Shown here: positions 16,207 to 25,778 of the stretch, in pieces
How positions within the stretch are numbered: position 1 is the stretch's first letter
Layout: each line of letters starts with the position of its first letter
NCBI GenBank assembly: GCA_964624075.1
Contig: CAZUWH010000011.1
Span: 9,720-73,719, forward strand
Direction of reading: 5' to 3'
Length of the DNA: 64,000 nt
From: CAZUWH01 sp964624075
GTDB lineage: Bacteria; Pseudomonadota; Alphaproteobacteria; Rhodospirillales; Rhodospirillaceae
Notes under the pieces: generated by a model
Databases searched by the model: none
What the model was told of the DNA's origin: nothing
Seen by the model: the letters and a program-made list of their open reading frames with translations, nothing else
Position numbers and translations under genes: made by a program

Positions 16207-18075
16207 TTAGGCGGGATCGACCCACCATGCCCAGAAGAGGCTGCCCAGTTTCGGGATGATCGCGGGATGCTTGAGCTTGTGCCAGTATGAAACTCGGTCA
16301 TGACTGATGTGCCACTGCGGAATGACGAAATGATTCCATAACAGTACCCGGTCAAGAGCTTTCACCCGGGCGACCAGGGAATCATGATCGGGTGCGGCAA
16401 TGACCTTCTCCACGAGCTGGTCGATGACCGGATCTTTGATCCCGATCAAGTTATTGCTGCCCCCGACATCTGCTGCCTGGCTGCTCCAGTCGTTGCGTTG
16501 TTCATTGCCGGGTGAATGGGATTGCGGCCAAGTCGTGGTGACCATGTCGAAGTCGAACGTTCTGAGCCGGTTTTCATACGAGAGTGGATCGACCATGCGC
16601 ACCTGTAACGTAATACCAAGCCGTTGCAGATTGCGGACAAAAGGGGCTGCAATCCGCTCCCAGAGCGGATCATGGAGCAGAAGTTCGAACGTGAACGGCT
16701 GTCCGGTCTGGCCATGTACCAGCCTCTGCTTCCTGACCACCCAGCCGCTTTCTTCCAGCAGGCGGGCAGCTATCCGCAAGTTGGTACGATTGTTGCCTGA
16801 TCCATCGGTTGCAGGGGGGATGTAAGCGGTGGTGAAGACTTCCCTTGGAATCTGGCCGCGTAGGGGTTCGAGGACTTTCAGTTCCTTTGCATCGGGCAGG
16901 CCATGCGCCGCTAGTTCCGAATTGGCGAAGTAGCTCGCGCTCCGCCTGTATTGGCCGTAGAACAGGTTCTTGTTGATCCATTCGAAATCGAAGGCATATG
17001 CTAACGCCTGCCGTACCCGTGCATCCTGGAACAGCGGACGACGGGTGTTGAATGCAAAAGCCTGCATGCCCTGGGGTCGTTGGTGGGGAATTTCCTTGTA
17101 GATCACCTGACCAGCGGTTACGGCCGGAAAAGTGTAGGCCGTGGCCCATGCCTTGGCGCTGTTTTCGATGCGGTAATCATAGGCTCCGGCCCGGAAGGCC
17201 TCCAAGGCCACGGTGGAGTCACGATAGTAATCGATATGGACGACGTCGAAATTATACAGGCCCTTGTTCACGGGCAGGTCACGCCCCCAGTAGGTGGGAT
17301 CACGCCGCAGCACCACATGGCGGCCAGCTTCGAAACGCTCGATTCGGTAGGGGCCGCTGCCGAGGGGAATGTCCAGTGTCGTTTGATCGAATGCCCGTGT
17401 TTCCCAGTAATGCCTTGGCAGCACGGGGAGCTGCCCCAGAATTATGGGCAGTTCACGGTTGGCAACGCCGGGTTTGAAGACGAAACGGACACGCTGTTCG
17501 CCCTCCCTTTCGACCCTGGCGACGTCGGCATAGTACAATCTGTAGAGGGGCTTGCCCATCTGGCGCAGAGTTTCAAAACTCCACAGGACATCGTCAGCGG
17601 TGATGGGCACGCCATCGTGCCATCGTGCCTGCGGGCGCAGCGTGAAAGCTACCCACGAGCGATCAGGGGGGATTTCAATGGATTCAGCAATCAGTCCATA
17701 TTCGCTCGTGGGATCATCGTAAGTAGGAGTCATCAGGGTTTCGAAGATCCCACCTTTTCCCATCGTGAAGGGGTTCCCCTTGATGATGTAGGGATTGAAG
17801 GAGTCAAAAGTTCCGACGGCAGACAGCTTGACTTCGCCCCCCTTGGGAGCGGTGGGATTCACGTAATCGAAGTGCCTGAAGTCAGAAGAATATCTTGGAT
17901 CACCATGCAGGGTGACGGCATGCATCGGTTCGGCCATGGTCGGAAAGGTTGCCGCCAGAAATACGAGTCCCAGGAGAAGCGCGACAGGTGCGGCATGACG
18001 ATGCCAGGACATCAGGGGGCACCAAAACGGAGCGGGACTTCTTCTGGCACCGTTCTTCAGGCCGACCGTGTTCAT
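16207..18075 (-). CDS. ABC transporter periplasmic substrate-binding protein, family 5 (YejA-like)
   Basis: The periplasmic receptor of an oligopeptide-type ABC importer, closest in pattern to YejA, which handles peptides and microcin C. The 622-residue precursor has a long N-terminal basic region and a signal sequence VALLLGLVFLAATFPTMAEP. The SBP_bac_5 domain follows: YSSDFRHFDYVNPTAPKGG, RWHDGVPITADDVLWSFE, IPLGSGPYRIERFEAGRHV, VRQALAYAFDFEWINKNLFY and the C-terminal IPQWHISHDRVSYW. The ATG at 18075 overlaps the stop of the hisN-like gene (ATGA). The permease and ATPase genes (yejB, yejE, yejF) are not in the window, so specificity is inferred from the sequence type only. Confidence 0.9.
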   Translation of the reverse strand: MNTVGLKNGARRSPAPFWCPLMSWHRHAAPVALLLGLVFLAATFPTMAEPMHAVTLHGDPRYSSDFRHFDYVNPTAPKGGEVKLSAVGTFDSFNPYIIKGNPFTMGKGGIFETLMTPTYDDPTSEYGLIAESIEIPPDRSWVAFTLRPQARWHDGVPITADDVLWSFETLRQMGKPLYRLYYADVARVEREGEQRVRFVFKPGVANRELPIILGQLPVLPRHYWETRAFDQTTLDIPLGSGPYRIERFEAGRHVVLRRDPTYWGRDLPVNKGLYNFDVVHIDYYRDSTVALEAFRAGAYDYRIENSAKAWATAYTFPAVTAGQVIYKEIPHQRPQGMQAFAFNTRRPLFQDARVRQALAYAFDFEWINKNLFYGQYRRSASYFANSELAAHGLPDAKELKVLEPLRGQIPREVFTTAYIPPATDGSGNNRTNLRIAARLLEESGWVVRKQRLVHGQTGQPFTFELLLHDPLWERIAAPFVRNLQRLGITLQVRMVDPLSYENRLRTFDFDMVTTTWPQSHSPGNEQRNDWSSQAADVGGSNNLIGIKDPVIDQLVEKVIAAPDHDSLVARVKALDRVLLWNHFVIPQWHISHDRVSYWHKLKHPAIIPKLGSLFWAWWVDPA

Positions 18076-18935
18076 GACAGCTCTTCCCCTCTGTTTCCAG
18101 GTTCTGCCTCCGTCGGTTCGCCAGACTGGCCGGTATTCAAGAGGACCAGAGCCTGCTCGTGGACGCGGGAGTCGCCCGCCGCCACTACACATATGTCAGA
18201 CACCATGCCGGCCGGTCGTCCCCGACGGTCTGTTACCACGCCCCCCGCTGCCTCGATCACCGCCGTGACCGGTAGGTGGTCGTGAACCTTCAGCCGGCAC
18301 TCGTAGACGAGGTCAACGAAACCCGCTGCCAGCAGGCCATAGGCATAGCAGTCAGCCCCGAACCGGCGCATCTTTACAGCCCGTTCCAATCGTTCCCACG
18401 CGGTACGGCTGACCGCCGGATCGCGAAACATGTCCGGATCGGTGGCATACAGACAGGCCTGCGCCAGTCTGGCACAGGGGCGAACCCGAATCGGTTTCCC
18501 ATTGAGCTGAGCCGGAACGCCGCTGCCGCCGATCCAGCGCTCGCCCGTGATGGGCTGGTCGATGATTCCCAGAACCGGCCGTCCCTGCCATGCCAGGCCG
18601 ATCAGGGTGCCGAAGGACGGCTTGCCAGTGATGAAGGCCTTGGTCCCGTCAATAGGATCAAGCACCCACACCCACTCGGCATCGGCGTGTTCTGCCCCGT
18701 ATTCCTCACCGATGATGCCGTGGGCCGGCACGGTGCGGCGCAGGATGTCCCGTAGCATGAGCTCGATCTCGCGATCAGCGATGGTGACAGGGGAGGTATC
18801 GGCCTTGTCGTCTACGGTCACGGAAGTACGGAAATAACGGCGCGCAACGACACCGCTCGCCTCGGCCAGGCGGTGGGCCAGGGCAACGAGAACGTCCGAT
18901 ACAGGTGGTAACATCGTGGCGCGCATGCCAGCCAC
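18072..18935 (-). CDS. hisN: inositol-monophosphatase family protein, probable histidinol-phosphatase
   Basis: A Mg-dependent phosphatase of the IMPase superfamily, 287 residues. The metal ligands are visible in IIGEEYG, then WVLDPIDGTKAFITGKPSFG, and the C-terminal EAAGGVVTDRRG preceded by VHDHLPVTAVI, where a WD pair is more usual. The KAFITGKPSFGTLI segment and the length fit the HisN type, which dephosphorylates histidinol phosphate; hisB in this window is the short form lacking that activity, which supports the assignment. Other IMPase substrates (CysQ or SuhB type) cannot be excluded. It is coupled to the YejA-like gene by a 4-base overlap. Starts at 18935, 18926 and 18914 are all possible. 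Confidence 0.8.
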   Translation of the reverse strand: MAGMRATMLPPVSDVLVALAHRLAEASGVVARRYFRTSVTVDDKADTSPVTIADREIELMLRDILRRTVPAHGIIGEEYGAEHADAEWVWVLDPIDGTKAFITGKPSFGTLIGLAWQGRPVLGIIDQPITGERWIGGSGVPAQLNGKPIRVRPCARLAQACLYATDPDMFRDPAVSRTAWERLERAVKMRRFGADCYAYGLLAAGFVDLVYECRLKVHDHLPVTAVIEAAGGVVTDRRGRPAGMVSDICVVAAGDSRVHEQALVLLNTGQSGEPTEAEPGNRGEELS

Positions 18936-19097
18936 TATGGGCCCGGAATAGGGGCCAAGGCAAGGTCGGCGTGCACCAGATGTCCCTCACATTTGAGTTG
19001 GTCCCTGGCGTCAGGACGATTACAGTGCAAGCTGGTCCGGCTTTTCCGCCGTCACCAGATCTATCCTGTCGATGATCCAGCGCACTGCACGAGACCC

Positions 19098-21908
19098 ATG
19101 CCAGCCGACGATACGCCCGACTACAAGTCCACCGTCTTCCTGCCGCGCACCGATTTTCCCATGCGTGCCGGCCTGTCCCAGCTTGAGCCTAGGCTGCTCG
19201 CACGCTGGCATCACATCGGTCTGTACCGGCGGTTGCGCGAACAGGCCGCTGGGCACGAGAGATTCGTCCTCCATGACGGCCCTCCTTATGCCAACGGCCA
19301 CCTGCACATCGGCCACGCCCTGAACAAGATTCTGAAGGATGTCATCGTCAAGGCACGGCAGATGAACGGTTTCGATGCCAACTATGTTCCAGGCTGGGAC
19401 TGTCATGGTCTGCCCATCGAGTGGAAGATCGAAGAGCAATATCGAACTGCCGGCAGAAGCAAGGACAGCGTGGACATCATTACCTTCCGGCGAGACTGTC
19501 GCGCATTTGCCGAACACTGGATCCGCGTGCAGGCGGAAGAGTTCCAGCGCCTGGGGCTGATCGGCGATTGGGAGACACCCTATACCACCATGGCTTACGC
19601 GGCAGAAGCCGATATCGTGACCGAACTGGGCCGATTCCTCATGAACGGGGGCCTGTACAAGGGAGCAAAGCCTGTCCTGTGGTCGGTGGTGGAACGAACG
19701 GCTTTGGCCGAGGCCGAGGTCGAGTATCATGATCATACCTCAACCACCGTGTGGGTCCGTTTCTCCATCATCCAGGCAGCCCGGCCCGAAGTCGAAAGGG
19801 CGGCGGTGGTCATCTGGACCACCACACCCTGGACCCTGCCTGGCAATCGGGCCATCGCCTTCGGTCCCACGCACGGCTACGGCGTGGTCGAGGTCACCGA
19901 GGTCGATGCGGGCAGCCTAGCCCGCCCGGGCGAACGTCTGGTGATCGCTGAAGCCTTGATCGGCCCGATGCTGGCTTCTGCCGGTATCACCGCCTTCACT
20001 CTAGTCGCCCGTTTGCCGGGGGCGACGCTCGCCGGTACCGTTTGTGCCCATCCATGGCGCAACCATGGGTATAATTTCGATGTGCCGCTATTGGCGGGCG
20101 ATTTCGTCACGATCGACCAGGGAACCGGTTTCGTCCACATCGCACCCGGTCATGGTGAGGACGACTGGCGTCTGGGGCAGGCGCATGGCCTGCCGGTGCC
20201 GGAGACCGTAGCCGATGACGGAACCTATCATCCCCATGTGCCGCTGTTTGCCGGCCGACACGTGTTCAAGGCGGATAAGGCGGTGGTGGAGGCCCTGCGG
20301 GACGCCGGTGCCTTGCTCGCCCATGGGCAACTCGTGCACAGCTATCCCCATTCGTGGCGGTCGAAGGCGCCCCTCATCTTCCGGACCACGCCGCAGTGGT
20401 TCATCGCCATGGGAACGAACGACCTGCGCACCAAGGCGCTTGCAGCCATCGATGCCACCCGCTGGATTCCGTCCCAGGGCCGCAACCGTATCCGCGCCAT
20501 GGTGGAAAGCCGTCCTGACTGGTGTGTGTCACGGCAACGGGCCTGGGGTGTGCCCATTACCGTGTTCGTCAACCGCGGGACCGGTGAGCCCTTGCGGGAC
20601 CAGAAGGTGTTCGAGCGTATCGTTGCCGCGGTGCGGGCGGAAGGGTGCGACGTCTGGTTCACCGCCGACTCCGCCCGTTTCTTGCTGCCCGAATACGATC
20701 CGGCCGATTTCGAGAAGGTGACCGACATTCTGGATGTGTGGTTTGATTCTGGTTCTACCCATGCTTTCGTTCTGGAGCGGCGTCCGGATCTGAAATGGCC
20801 GGCCTCGCTGTATCTGGAAGGATCGGACCAGCATCGCGGCTGGTTTCATTCATCGCTTCTGGAATCATGCGGCACCCGGGGCTGTGCTCCTTATGAGGCC
20901 GTGCTCACGCACGGGTTCGTCATGGCCGAGGATGGCCAGAAGATGTCAAAATCGCTGGGCAACGTCGTCGCTCCCCAGGAAGTCGTGGAAAAATTCGGCG
21001 CCGATATCCTGAGGCTGTGGGTGGTCGGTTCCAATTATGCAGAAGACCTGCGCATCGGTCCCGAAATCCTGAAACAGACCGGAGACGTCTATCGTCGTCT
21101 GCGCAATACCTTGCGTTATCTGCTGGGTGGCCTGGACGGTTTCAGCGAGGACGAGCGCATCGCCGACCACGCGCTGATGCCTGAACTGGAGCGCTGGGTA
21201 CTGCACCGGTTGTGGGAACTGAATAGTCTGGTGGCCCGGTGCCTGCACGATTACGCTTTTCACGCCCTGTTTGCTGAGCTGCATGCCTTCTGTGCCATAG
21301 ATTTGTCGGCCTTCTATTTCGACATCCGCAAGGACAGCCTGTATTGCGACCGGCCTGACAGTTTGCGCCGCCGATCGGTGCGCACTGTGCTTGACAGAGT
21401 ATTCCATGGGCTGGTGCGCTGGCTGGCACCATTCATTTCCTTCACTGCCGAGGAGGCATGGCTCACCCGCTATCCGTCGGCGGAGGACAGCGTCCACTTG
21501 CAAACATTCCTCGACATCCCTTTGGCGTGGCAGGACGAGGCCATGGCTGCCCGCTGGGAGAGAATTCGCCAGATCCGGCGGGTGATCACCGGGGCCCTGG
21601 AAGGTGAGCGGGCCGCGCGACGCATCGGTGCGAGTCTGCAAGCGGCACCGGTTGTTTACGTCCCGGCTGCCGATCGGATGCTCCTGGAGGGGATTGACTT
21701 GGCTGACGTAGCCATCACCTCTGCTATCACGGTGACAGAGGGGCTGGCGCCGGCAGGGGCATACACCTTTTCCGACGTGCCGCTGGTCGCAGTCGTACCT
21801 AGGCTTGCAGAAGGGGAGAAATGCCAGCGTTGCTGGAAGATTCTGCCCGACATCAGTGTCCACGGGTACAAAGGGCTTTGCGGCCGCTGTGCCGAGGGAA
21901 TCTCTTAA
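19098..21908 (+). CDS. ileS: isoleucyl-tRNA synthetase
   Basis: IleS charges tRNA-Ile and edits misactivated valine. From the ATG at 19098 it has 936 residues, the normal length; an in-frame extension to 18993 looks non-coding. The N-terminal Rossmann fold has the HIGH motif in GPPYANGHLHIGHALNKIL, and the KMSKS motif is in DGQKMSKSLGNVV. The CP1 editing domain shows VIWTTTPWTLPGNRAIAF and later GTGFVHIAPGHGEDDW. The C-terminal zinc knuckle is complete: EKCQRCWKILPD and GLCGRCAEG. lspA follows 18 bases after the stop, the usual alphaproteobacterial ileS-lspA order. Confidence 0.98.
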   Translation: MPADDTPDYKSTVFLPRTDFPMRAGLSQLEPRLLARWHHIGLYRRLREQAAGHERFVLHDGPPYANGHLHIGHALNKILKDVIVKARQMNGFDANYVPGWDCHGLPIEWKIEEQYRTAGRSKDSVDIITFRRDCRAFAEHWIRVQAEEFQRLGLIGDWETPYTTMAYAAEADIVTELGRFLMNGGLYKGAKPVLWSVVERTALAEAEVEYHDHTSTTVWVRFSIIQAARPEVERAAVVIWTTTPWTLPGNRAIAFGPTHGYGVVEVTEVDAGSLARPGERLVIAEALIGPMLASAGITAFTLVARLPGATLAGTVCAHPWRNHGYNFDVPLLAGDFVTIDQGTGFVHIAPGHGEDDWRLGQAHGLPVPETVADDGTYHPHVPLFAGRHVFKADKAVVEALRDAGALLAHGQLVHSYPHSWRSKAPLIFRTTPQWFIAMGTNDLRTKALAAIDATRWIPSQGRNRIRAMVESRPDWCVSRQRAWGVPITVFVNRGTGEPLRDQKVFERIVAAVRAEGCDVWFTADSARFLLPEYDPADFEKVTDILDVWFDSGSTHAFVLERRPDLKWPASLYLEGSDQHRGWFHSSLLESCGTRGCAPYEAVLTHGFVMAEDGQKMSKSLGNVVAPQEVVEKFGADILRLWVVGSNYAEDLRIGPEILKQTGDVYRRLRNTLRYLLGGLDGFSEDERIADHALMPELERWVLHRLWELNSLVARCLHDYAFHALFAELHAFCAIDLSAFYFDIRKDSLYCDRPDSLRRRSVRTVLDRVFHGLVRWLAPFISFTAEEAWLTRYPSAEDSVHLQTFLDIPLAWQDEAMAARWERIRQIRRVITGALEGERAARRIGASLQAAPVVYVPAADRMLLEGIDLADVAITSAITVTEGLAPAGAYTFSDVPLVAVVPRLAEGEKCQRCWKILPDISVHGYKGLCGRCAEGIS

Positions 21909-21926
21909 TGCCCGACGGGAGGAGAG

Positions 21927-22439
21927 ATGATGAAACCGGGAGCAGAGGAGAACGGGAGGGCTAGAAGAAGGGCGTTCGCCTTGCTGGTGGCAGGAGCCGT
22001 GCTTGTTCTTGATCAGGCGAGCAAGGAGTGGATTCTGACCAGGTTCATGATGCCACCGCAGACTGTCGAGGTCTCCGCATTCTTCAATGTGGTCCTGGTC
22101 TGGAACCGGGGAGTGAGTTTCGGCTTTTTCAACAACGACTCTCCCTACAATTCTTATGTCCTGGCAGCCCTGTCGGGGAGTGTTGCCATGGGCCTGCTGC
22201 TCTGGCTGTGGCATGTACCGGTCCTGCGGATCCGGCTGGCCATGGGTGCCATCGTCGGTGGCGCCGTCGGCAATATCCTCGATCGGCTGCGTTATGATGG
22301 AGTTATCGATTTTCTTGATTTTCATTTGGGGGGGATGCATTGGCCAGCCTTCAACATCGCTGATTCTGCTATTACTATCGGCGCCATGGTAGTGGTGGCC
22401 GATGCCTTGTTTCATCGTTCTGATTCACATAGGATTTGA
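21927..22439 (+). CDS. lspA: lipoprotein signal peptidase (signal peptidase II)
   Basis: LspA cleaves the signal peptide of diacylglyceryl-modified prolipoproteins in the inner membrane. The 170-residue protein has four hydrophobic segments and the conserved blocks DQASKEWILTRF, FFNVVLVWNRGVSFGFF, GAVGNILDRLRYDGVIDFLD and PAFNIADSAITIG, with the two catalytic aspartates in ILDRL and NIADS. GGAGGAGAG precedes tandem ATG codons. The next two genes encode predicted lipoproteins, likely substrates. Confidence 0.97.
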   Translation: MMKPGAEENGRARRRAFALLVAGAVLVLDQASKEWILTRFMMPPQTVEVSAFFNVVLVWNRGVSFGFFNNDSPYNSYVLAALSGSVAMGLLLWLWHVPVLRIRLAMGAIVGGAVGNILDRLRYDGVIDFLDFHLGGMHWPAFNIADSAITIGAMVVVADALFHRSDSHRI

Positions 22440-22482
22440 ACCGATGCTTGGTCTCGTCCGTACCGGGCAGAGGGAGGTTGTT

Positions 22483-23046
22483 ATGCCGAGGCGCAGTTTG
22501 CTTGTGGGGGTGGCGATCGCGCTCGTGGCCGGTGGTCTATCAGGGTGTACCGAGACGCGAAAAGTGCTGGGCTATGACAAGACGGTCCCGGATGAATTCC
22601 GCGTGGTGGCGCGTGCACCGTTGACAATGCCTGAAGCGTTCGACCTTCCTGCTCCGACACCTGGAGTCCAACGTCCACAGGAACAGACTCCCTCTACGCA
22701 AGCCTATCAGGCCCTGCTCGGCCGTCCCGGGCAGCGGGCAAACGGCATGCGTGTCGTTTCGCCAGGCATAGGGGCGTTTCTGCAAGCGGCCGGTGCTGAC
22801 CGGAGCGAAGCGAATATCCGGGCCATTGTTGAACGGGAGGTCATGACAACGCTTCTGGAACAGCGCAGCATCACGGATCACATGGTTTTCTGGCGAGATG
22901 TGATACCCGAGGGCGGGCCGGTGGTGGATGCGGAAAAAGAACAACGTCGCTTGCGGGAAAACCAGGCCCTGGGCCGCCCCATCAACACAGGGGAAGTACC
23001 GGTCCAGGTTCCTCGACGCAAGGGTATCCTTGAACATCTGTTCTGA
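22483..23046 (+). CDS. DUF3035 family lipoprotein
   Basis: A predicted envelope lipoprotein of 187 residues. The signal peptide is RRSLLVGVAIALVAGGLSGC with a lipobox L-S-G-C; the mature part begins TETRKVLGYDKTVPDEFRVV and continues APLTMPEAFDLPAPTPG, the typical DUF3035 core. AGGGAGG lies upstream of the ATG at 22483, which I prefer to the in-frame start at 22402 inside lspA. The family is found next to lspA and M16 peptidases in alphaproteobacteria; its function is not known. A second, more divergent copy follows. Confidence 0.9.
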   Translation: MPRRSLLVGVAIALVAGGLSGCTETRKVLGYDKTVPDEFRVVARAPLTMPEAFDLPAPTPGVQRPQEQTPSTQAYQALLGRPGQRANGMRVVSPGIGAFLQAAGADRSEANIRAIVEREVMTTLLEQRSITDHMVFWRDVIPEGGPVVDAEKEQRRLRENQALGRPINTGEVPVQVPRRKGILEHLF

Positions 23047-23094
23047 TCCAACCCTTGATCGCATGCCGGTTGAATGACCTGGAGGGTGAGGAAA

Positions 23095-23679
23095 ATGGCG
23101 GTGTGTCGCGCCGTTCTTGTTTCGATGGTGGTCATGGGGACAGGCTTGGCTGGTTGCAACAAGGCCCACCCAAGTGTGCAGTATGAAAAGGGTGCTCTGG
23201 TCGCAGCCGGCTCCACCATGTATGCCTCGTTGACCGTTCCTCCCGAATTCGGTCTGCGGCCCACGGCGACAGAGGGAAAGCGGGACAGTGCCGTTGCCTC
23301 CCCAGAGGAGAGAAAAAGCACCGAGTCGGTTTATCACAGTGCCGGTACGCACGCGCTTTTGCGCGCAGCCGGGGGAGATGTGACTCTCCCGGGAATCCGC
23401 GCGCTGCTTGATCTTGAGCTTACCGCCATGGCTACGATGGCGCCAGCTTTCATTGAACGGCTGGTGTTCCTGACGACTCCCGATCCAAGGCCGGAACGGA
23501 TCGTGATCCTGGACGGACAGCCTTTTTCCGCTGCGCCATCTGAAGGAAGTGCCGACGCCGCAGGGGCCGACAGGAGGGGAGGAGAGGACCCGGTGGCCGA
23601 AGCGCTGCGTCCTGTTCCATCCCTTCCTCCCCCGACCATTCGCCGCGGGAAGAGAGAGGAATGGTTCAGCCTGTTCTGA
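23095..23679 (+). CDS. second, divergent DUF3035-like lipoprotein
   Basis: A 194-residue predicted lipoprotein with signal peptide and lipobox MGTGLAGC. The mature part has SLTVPPEFGLRPTATEG, matching the APLTMPEAFDLP block of its neighbour, and HALLRAAGGDVTLPGIRALL, matching IGAFLQAAGADRSEANIRAI there. The paralogy is visible by eye, so the two genes look like an old tandem duplication. GGAGGGTGAGG is directly upstream of the ATG. The C-terminal third is proline- and charge-rich with no recognisable domain. Function unknown. Confidence 0.82.
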   Translation: MAVCRAVLVSMVVMGTGLAGCNKAHPSVQYEKGALVAAGSTMYASLTVPPEFGLRPTATEGKRDSAVASPEERKSTESVYHSAGTHALLRAAGGDVTLPGIRALLDLELTAMATMAPAFIERLVFLTTPDPRPERIVILDGQPFSAAPSEGSADAAGADRRGGEDPVAEALRPVPSLPPPTIRRGKREEWFSLF

Positions 23680-23740
23680 TTCGTCAGGCTGCCCGCTCAT
23701 CATCCCGTTCCTTAAATCAGCGCATTCGAAGACAGCCATC

Positions 23741-25126
23741 ATGACCTACATGCCTCGTTTGCCTATCACCGCCCTGGTTCTGTCGGTCGTCATTATGATG
23801 GGGACACTCATTTCCAGCCCGGCTGCCTCCTGGATTCCCAATGTGAAGAGCTTTCCCCTGGACAATGGCCTCCAGGTGGTGGTGATCGAGAACCATCGTC
23901 TGCCTATGGTCGCGCAGATGGTGTGGTATCGGGTGGGCAGTGCTGATGAACCACCTGGGAAATCGGGCATTGCTCACATGCTTGAACACATGATGTTCAA
24001 GGGAACGCGTGAAGTTTCAGGGGATGAGTTTTCACGCCTTGTTGCCCGCTATGGAGGTATCAATAATGCCGCGACGTCGTATGACTGGACGATTTATTAT
24101 GAGATCATTGCCGCCGATCAGTTGGAGCTGATCATGCGGCTGGAAGCGGATCGCATGCGTAATCTGACCTTCGATGCCGAGGCCTTTCGTACCGAACACG
24201 AGGTCGTCCGTGAGGAGCGGCGCAGCCGTGTCGATAACGTACCGGGCGCTCTGCTGAGCGAGTACATGGATGCGGCCCTATGGGGAGAATATCCCTACAG
24301 AAATCCAATCATCGGCTGGAGCCACGAATTAAAATCATTGAGTGCAGAAGGCGTCACGTCATTCTACAACCGCTGGTATGCACCCAACAACGCTGTCCTC
24401 GTCGTGGCTGGCGATGTGCATGTCGATCAGGTTCGTCTTCTGGCCGAGAAATACTACGGTATTCTACCCTCGCGTGAGGTGCCGGCCCGCATACGCCCAG
24501 ACGGCCTGTCACCGTGGGCCGACATGGTCGTTGATGCACGTCACCCCGATGTCCAGTCGCCATGGTGGTCGCGGGCCTATGTCGCGCCCAGCTACGTCCA
24601 GCCTATGGGGCGTGCAACGCACCCCTATGCCTTGCAGGTGCTCGCCAGTCTGTTCGGAGAGGGAGCGAACGGCCGTCTGTATCGGGCACTGGTGATCGAG
24701 CAAAAGCTGGCGGTTGAGGTGGAGGTTGTCTATAGTGGAGGCGGACTTGGTTTCGGCACGCTTCAGTTTCTGATCACACCGCAAGAGGGGGTGGAAAGAT
24801 CTGCCATGGTTGCGGCGCTGGAGGCCGAAATCAAACGTCTTCTCGAAGAGGGTGTGACTTCTGAGGAAGTGAAACGTGCCAAATCACATCTGCAGATAGA
24901 AATAGTCTATACGCTCGATTCACTCGAAGCTGTGGCTGAGACGGTGGGGAGTTTCATAAGCCATGGGCAAACCATGGCCGATGTCATGGCTTGGCCGGAA
25001 CGAATCGCCGCCGTTGGTCCTGAGGATGTGATGGCTGTGGCACAACTGGTGTTTGGAGAGAGCCCGCGTGTGAACGGGTTTCTGTTGCCTGTTTCCGAGC
25101 CCGTTCCGGCAGCAATGGGGCAATGA
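23741..25126 (+). CDS. M16 family zinc metallopeptidase (catalytic partner)
   Basis: A secreted or periplasmic peptidase of the insulinase/processing-peptidase family, 461 residues. A signal-like segment ITALVLSVVIMMGTLISSPA precedes the M16 N-domain, where the inverted zinc motif HMLEHMMF (HxxEH) and the downstream Glu in EHEVVREERR supply the zinc ligands. RWYAPNNAVLVVAGDV and the second M16 domain with ASLFGEGANGRLYRAL follow. Such proteins work as a pair with an M16 partner lacking the zinc site; that partner lies one gene downstream. The start at 23741 is chosen over an in-frame extension into the preceding gene. Confidence 0.94.
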   Translation: MTYMPRLPITALVLSVVIMMGTLISSPAASWIPNVKSFPLDNGLQVVVIENHRLPMVAQMVWYRVGSADEPPGKSGIAHMLEHMMFKGTREVSGDEFSRLVARYGGINNAATSYDWTIYYEIIAADQLELIMRLEADRMRNLTFDAEAFRTEHEVVREERRSRVDNVPGALLSEYMDAALWGEYPYRNPIIGWSHELKSLSAEGVTSFYNRWYAPNNAVLVVAGDVHVDQVRLLAEKYYGILPSREVPARIRPDGLSPWADMVVDARHPDVQSPWWSRAYVAPSYVQPMGRATHPYALQVLASLFGEGANGRLYRALVIEQKLAVEVEVVYSGGGLGFGTLQFLITPQEGVERSAMVAALEAEIKRLLEEGVTSEEVKRAKSHLQIEIVYTLDSLEAVAETVGSFISHGQTMADVMAWPERIAAVGPEDVMAVAQLVFGESPRVNGFLLPVSEPVPAAMGQ

Positions 25127-25261
25127 GAATCTTCATTTTTCTGGAAACGAGGGAGATAAGGTTTACGACGATATCTGCAACGGTAAAGGAGGAAAAAGCG
25201 CCTGTCGAGCAATCCGCAGCCAGTACGTACCAGTACGCAATGAGAAAAGGGGGAAAGGAAC

Positions 25262-25678
25262 ATGGAAGTCACGTTCTGGGTCATCGTTGATGAATGTTCA
25301 GTCGCCCAGGGCATGAACGGCAACAAGCTGGTCATTCTGGATGGCAGTGCGGAAGAATCGGATCAAGGGTACATCGATGCCAGCATCTCCATTCGTGTTG
25401 GGGAGCGGGAAGCGGAAGGGGCGTTGATCGAGAGGAATAGTAACTTGACGTTGTCAGTCACCCGTTGGGTAACGGATGCCGAATACACCGAAATTGCCCA
25501 GCGAATCATGGCCGTGAAAGGCGGTAATGGAACCGTTTCGGTGTGGCTGAACGTGGAAGGGGATACGGTAGAGATGGATGAAGATGGCATGCCGAACGTT
25601 GATGGAACTGGTTTGCTTGCAATCGGAGAGATGGATATCATCTATCAGCTAGGCAGCAAGGGTGAGCGGGAAGAGTGA
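25262..25678 (+). CDS. hypothetical protein inserted between the two M16 genes
   Basis: An acidic 138-residue protein with no signal peptide or membrane segment and no family I recognise. It is rich in Asp and Glu and beta-prone (VTFWVIVDECSVAQGMNG, GNGTVSVWLNVEGDTVEMDE, IGEMDIIYQL). GGGGGAAAGGAAC precedes the ATG. In most related clusters the two M16 genes are adjacent, so this gene looks like a lineage-specific insertion. The 135-base gap upstream holds the short direct repeat CAGTACG twice (about 25221-25237), a possible insertion scar. Codon use does not look strikingly foreign by eye. Confidence 0.65.
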   Translation: MEVTFWVIVDECSVAQGMNGNKLVILDGSAEESDQGYIDASISIRVGEREAEGALIERNSNLTLSVTRWVTDAEYTEIAQRIMAVKGGNGTVSVWLNVEGDTVEMDEDGMPNVDGTGLLAIGEMDIIYQLGSKGEREE

Positions 25679-25778
25679 GGCCAGTGGCAGGACTGCTGCA
25701 GGCTAGAACCATGAAGTTTTGCAAAGATATTTTTCGCCTTCTTCCGCTTCTTCGCATCCGCAGGGAAGGGTTTTGCTC

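Noticed and set aside
17080..18285. A 401-codon open frame antisense to the YejA-like and hisN-like genes
   Set aside because: It is a shadow of two conserved coding frames with no family features of its own.
20946..22415. A 489-codon open frame antisense to ileS and lspA
   Set aside because: It covers two clearly conserved genes, has no recognisable domain and its Gln/His-rich composition is typical for the antisense of GC-rich coding DNA.
22540..23742. A 400-codon open frame antisense to the two lipoprotein genes
   Set aside because: Both sense genes have signal peptides with lipoboxes and ribosome binding sites; the antisense frame has none.
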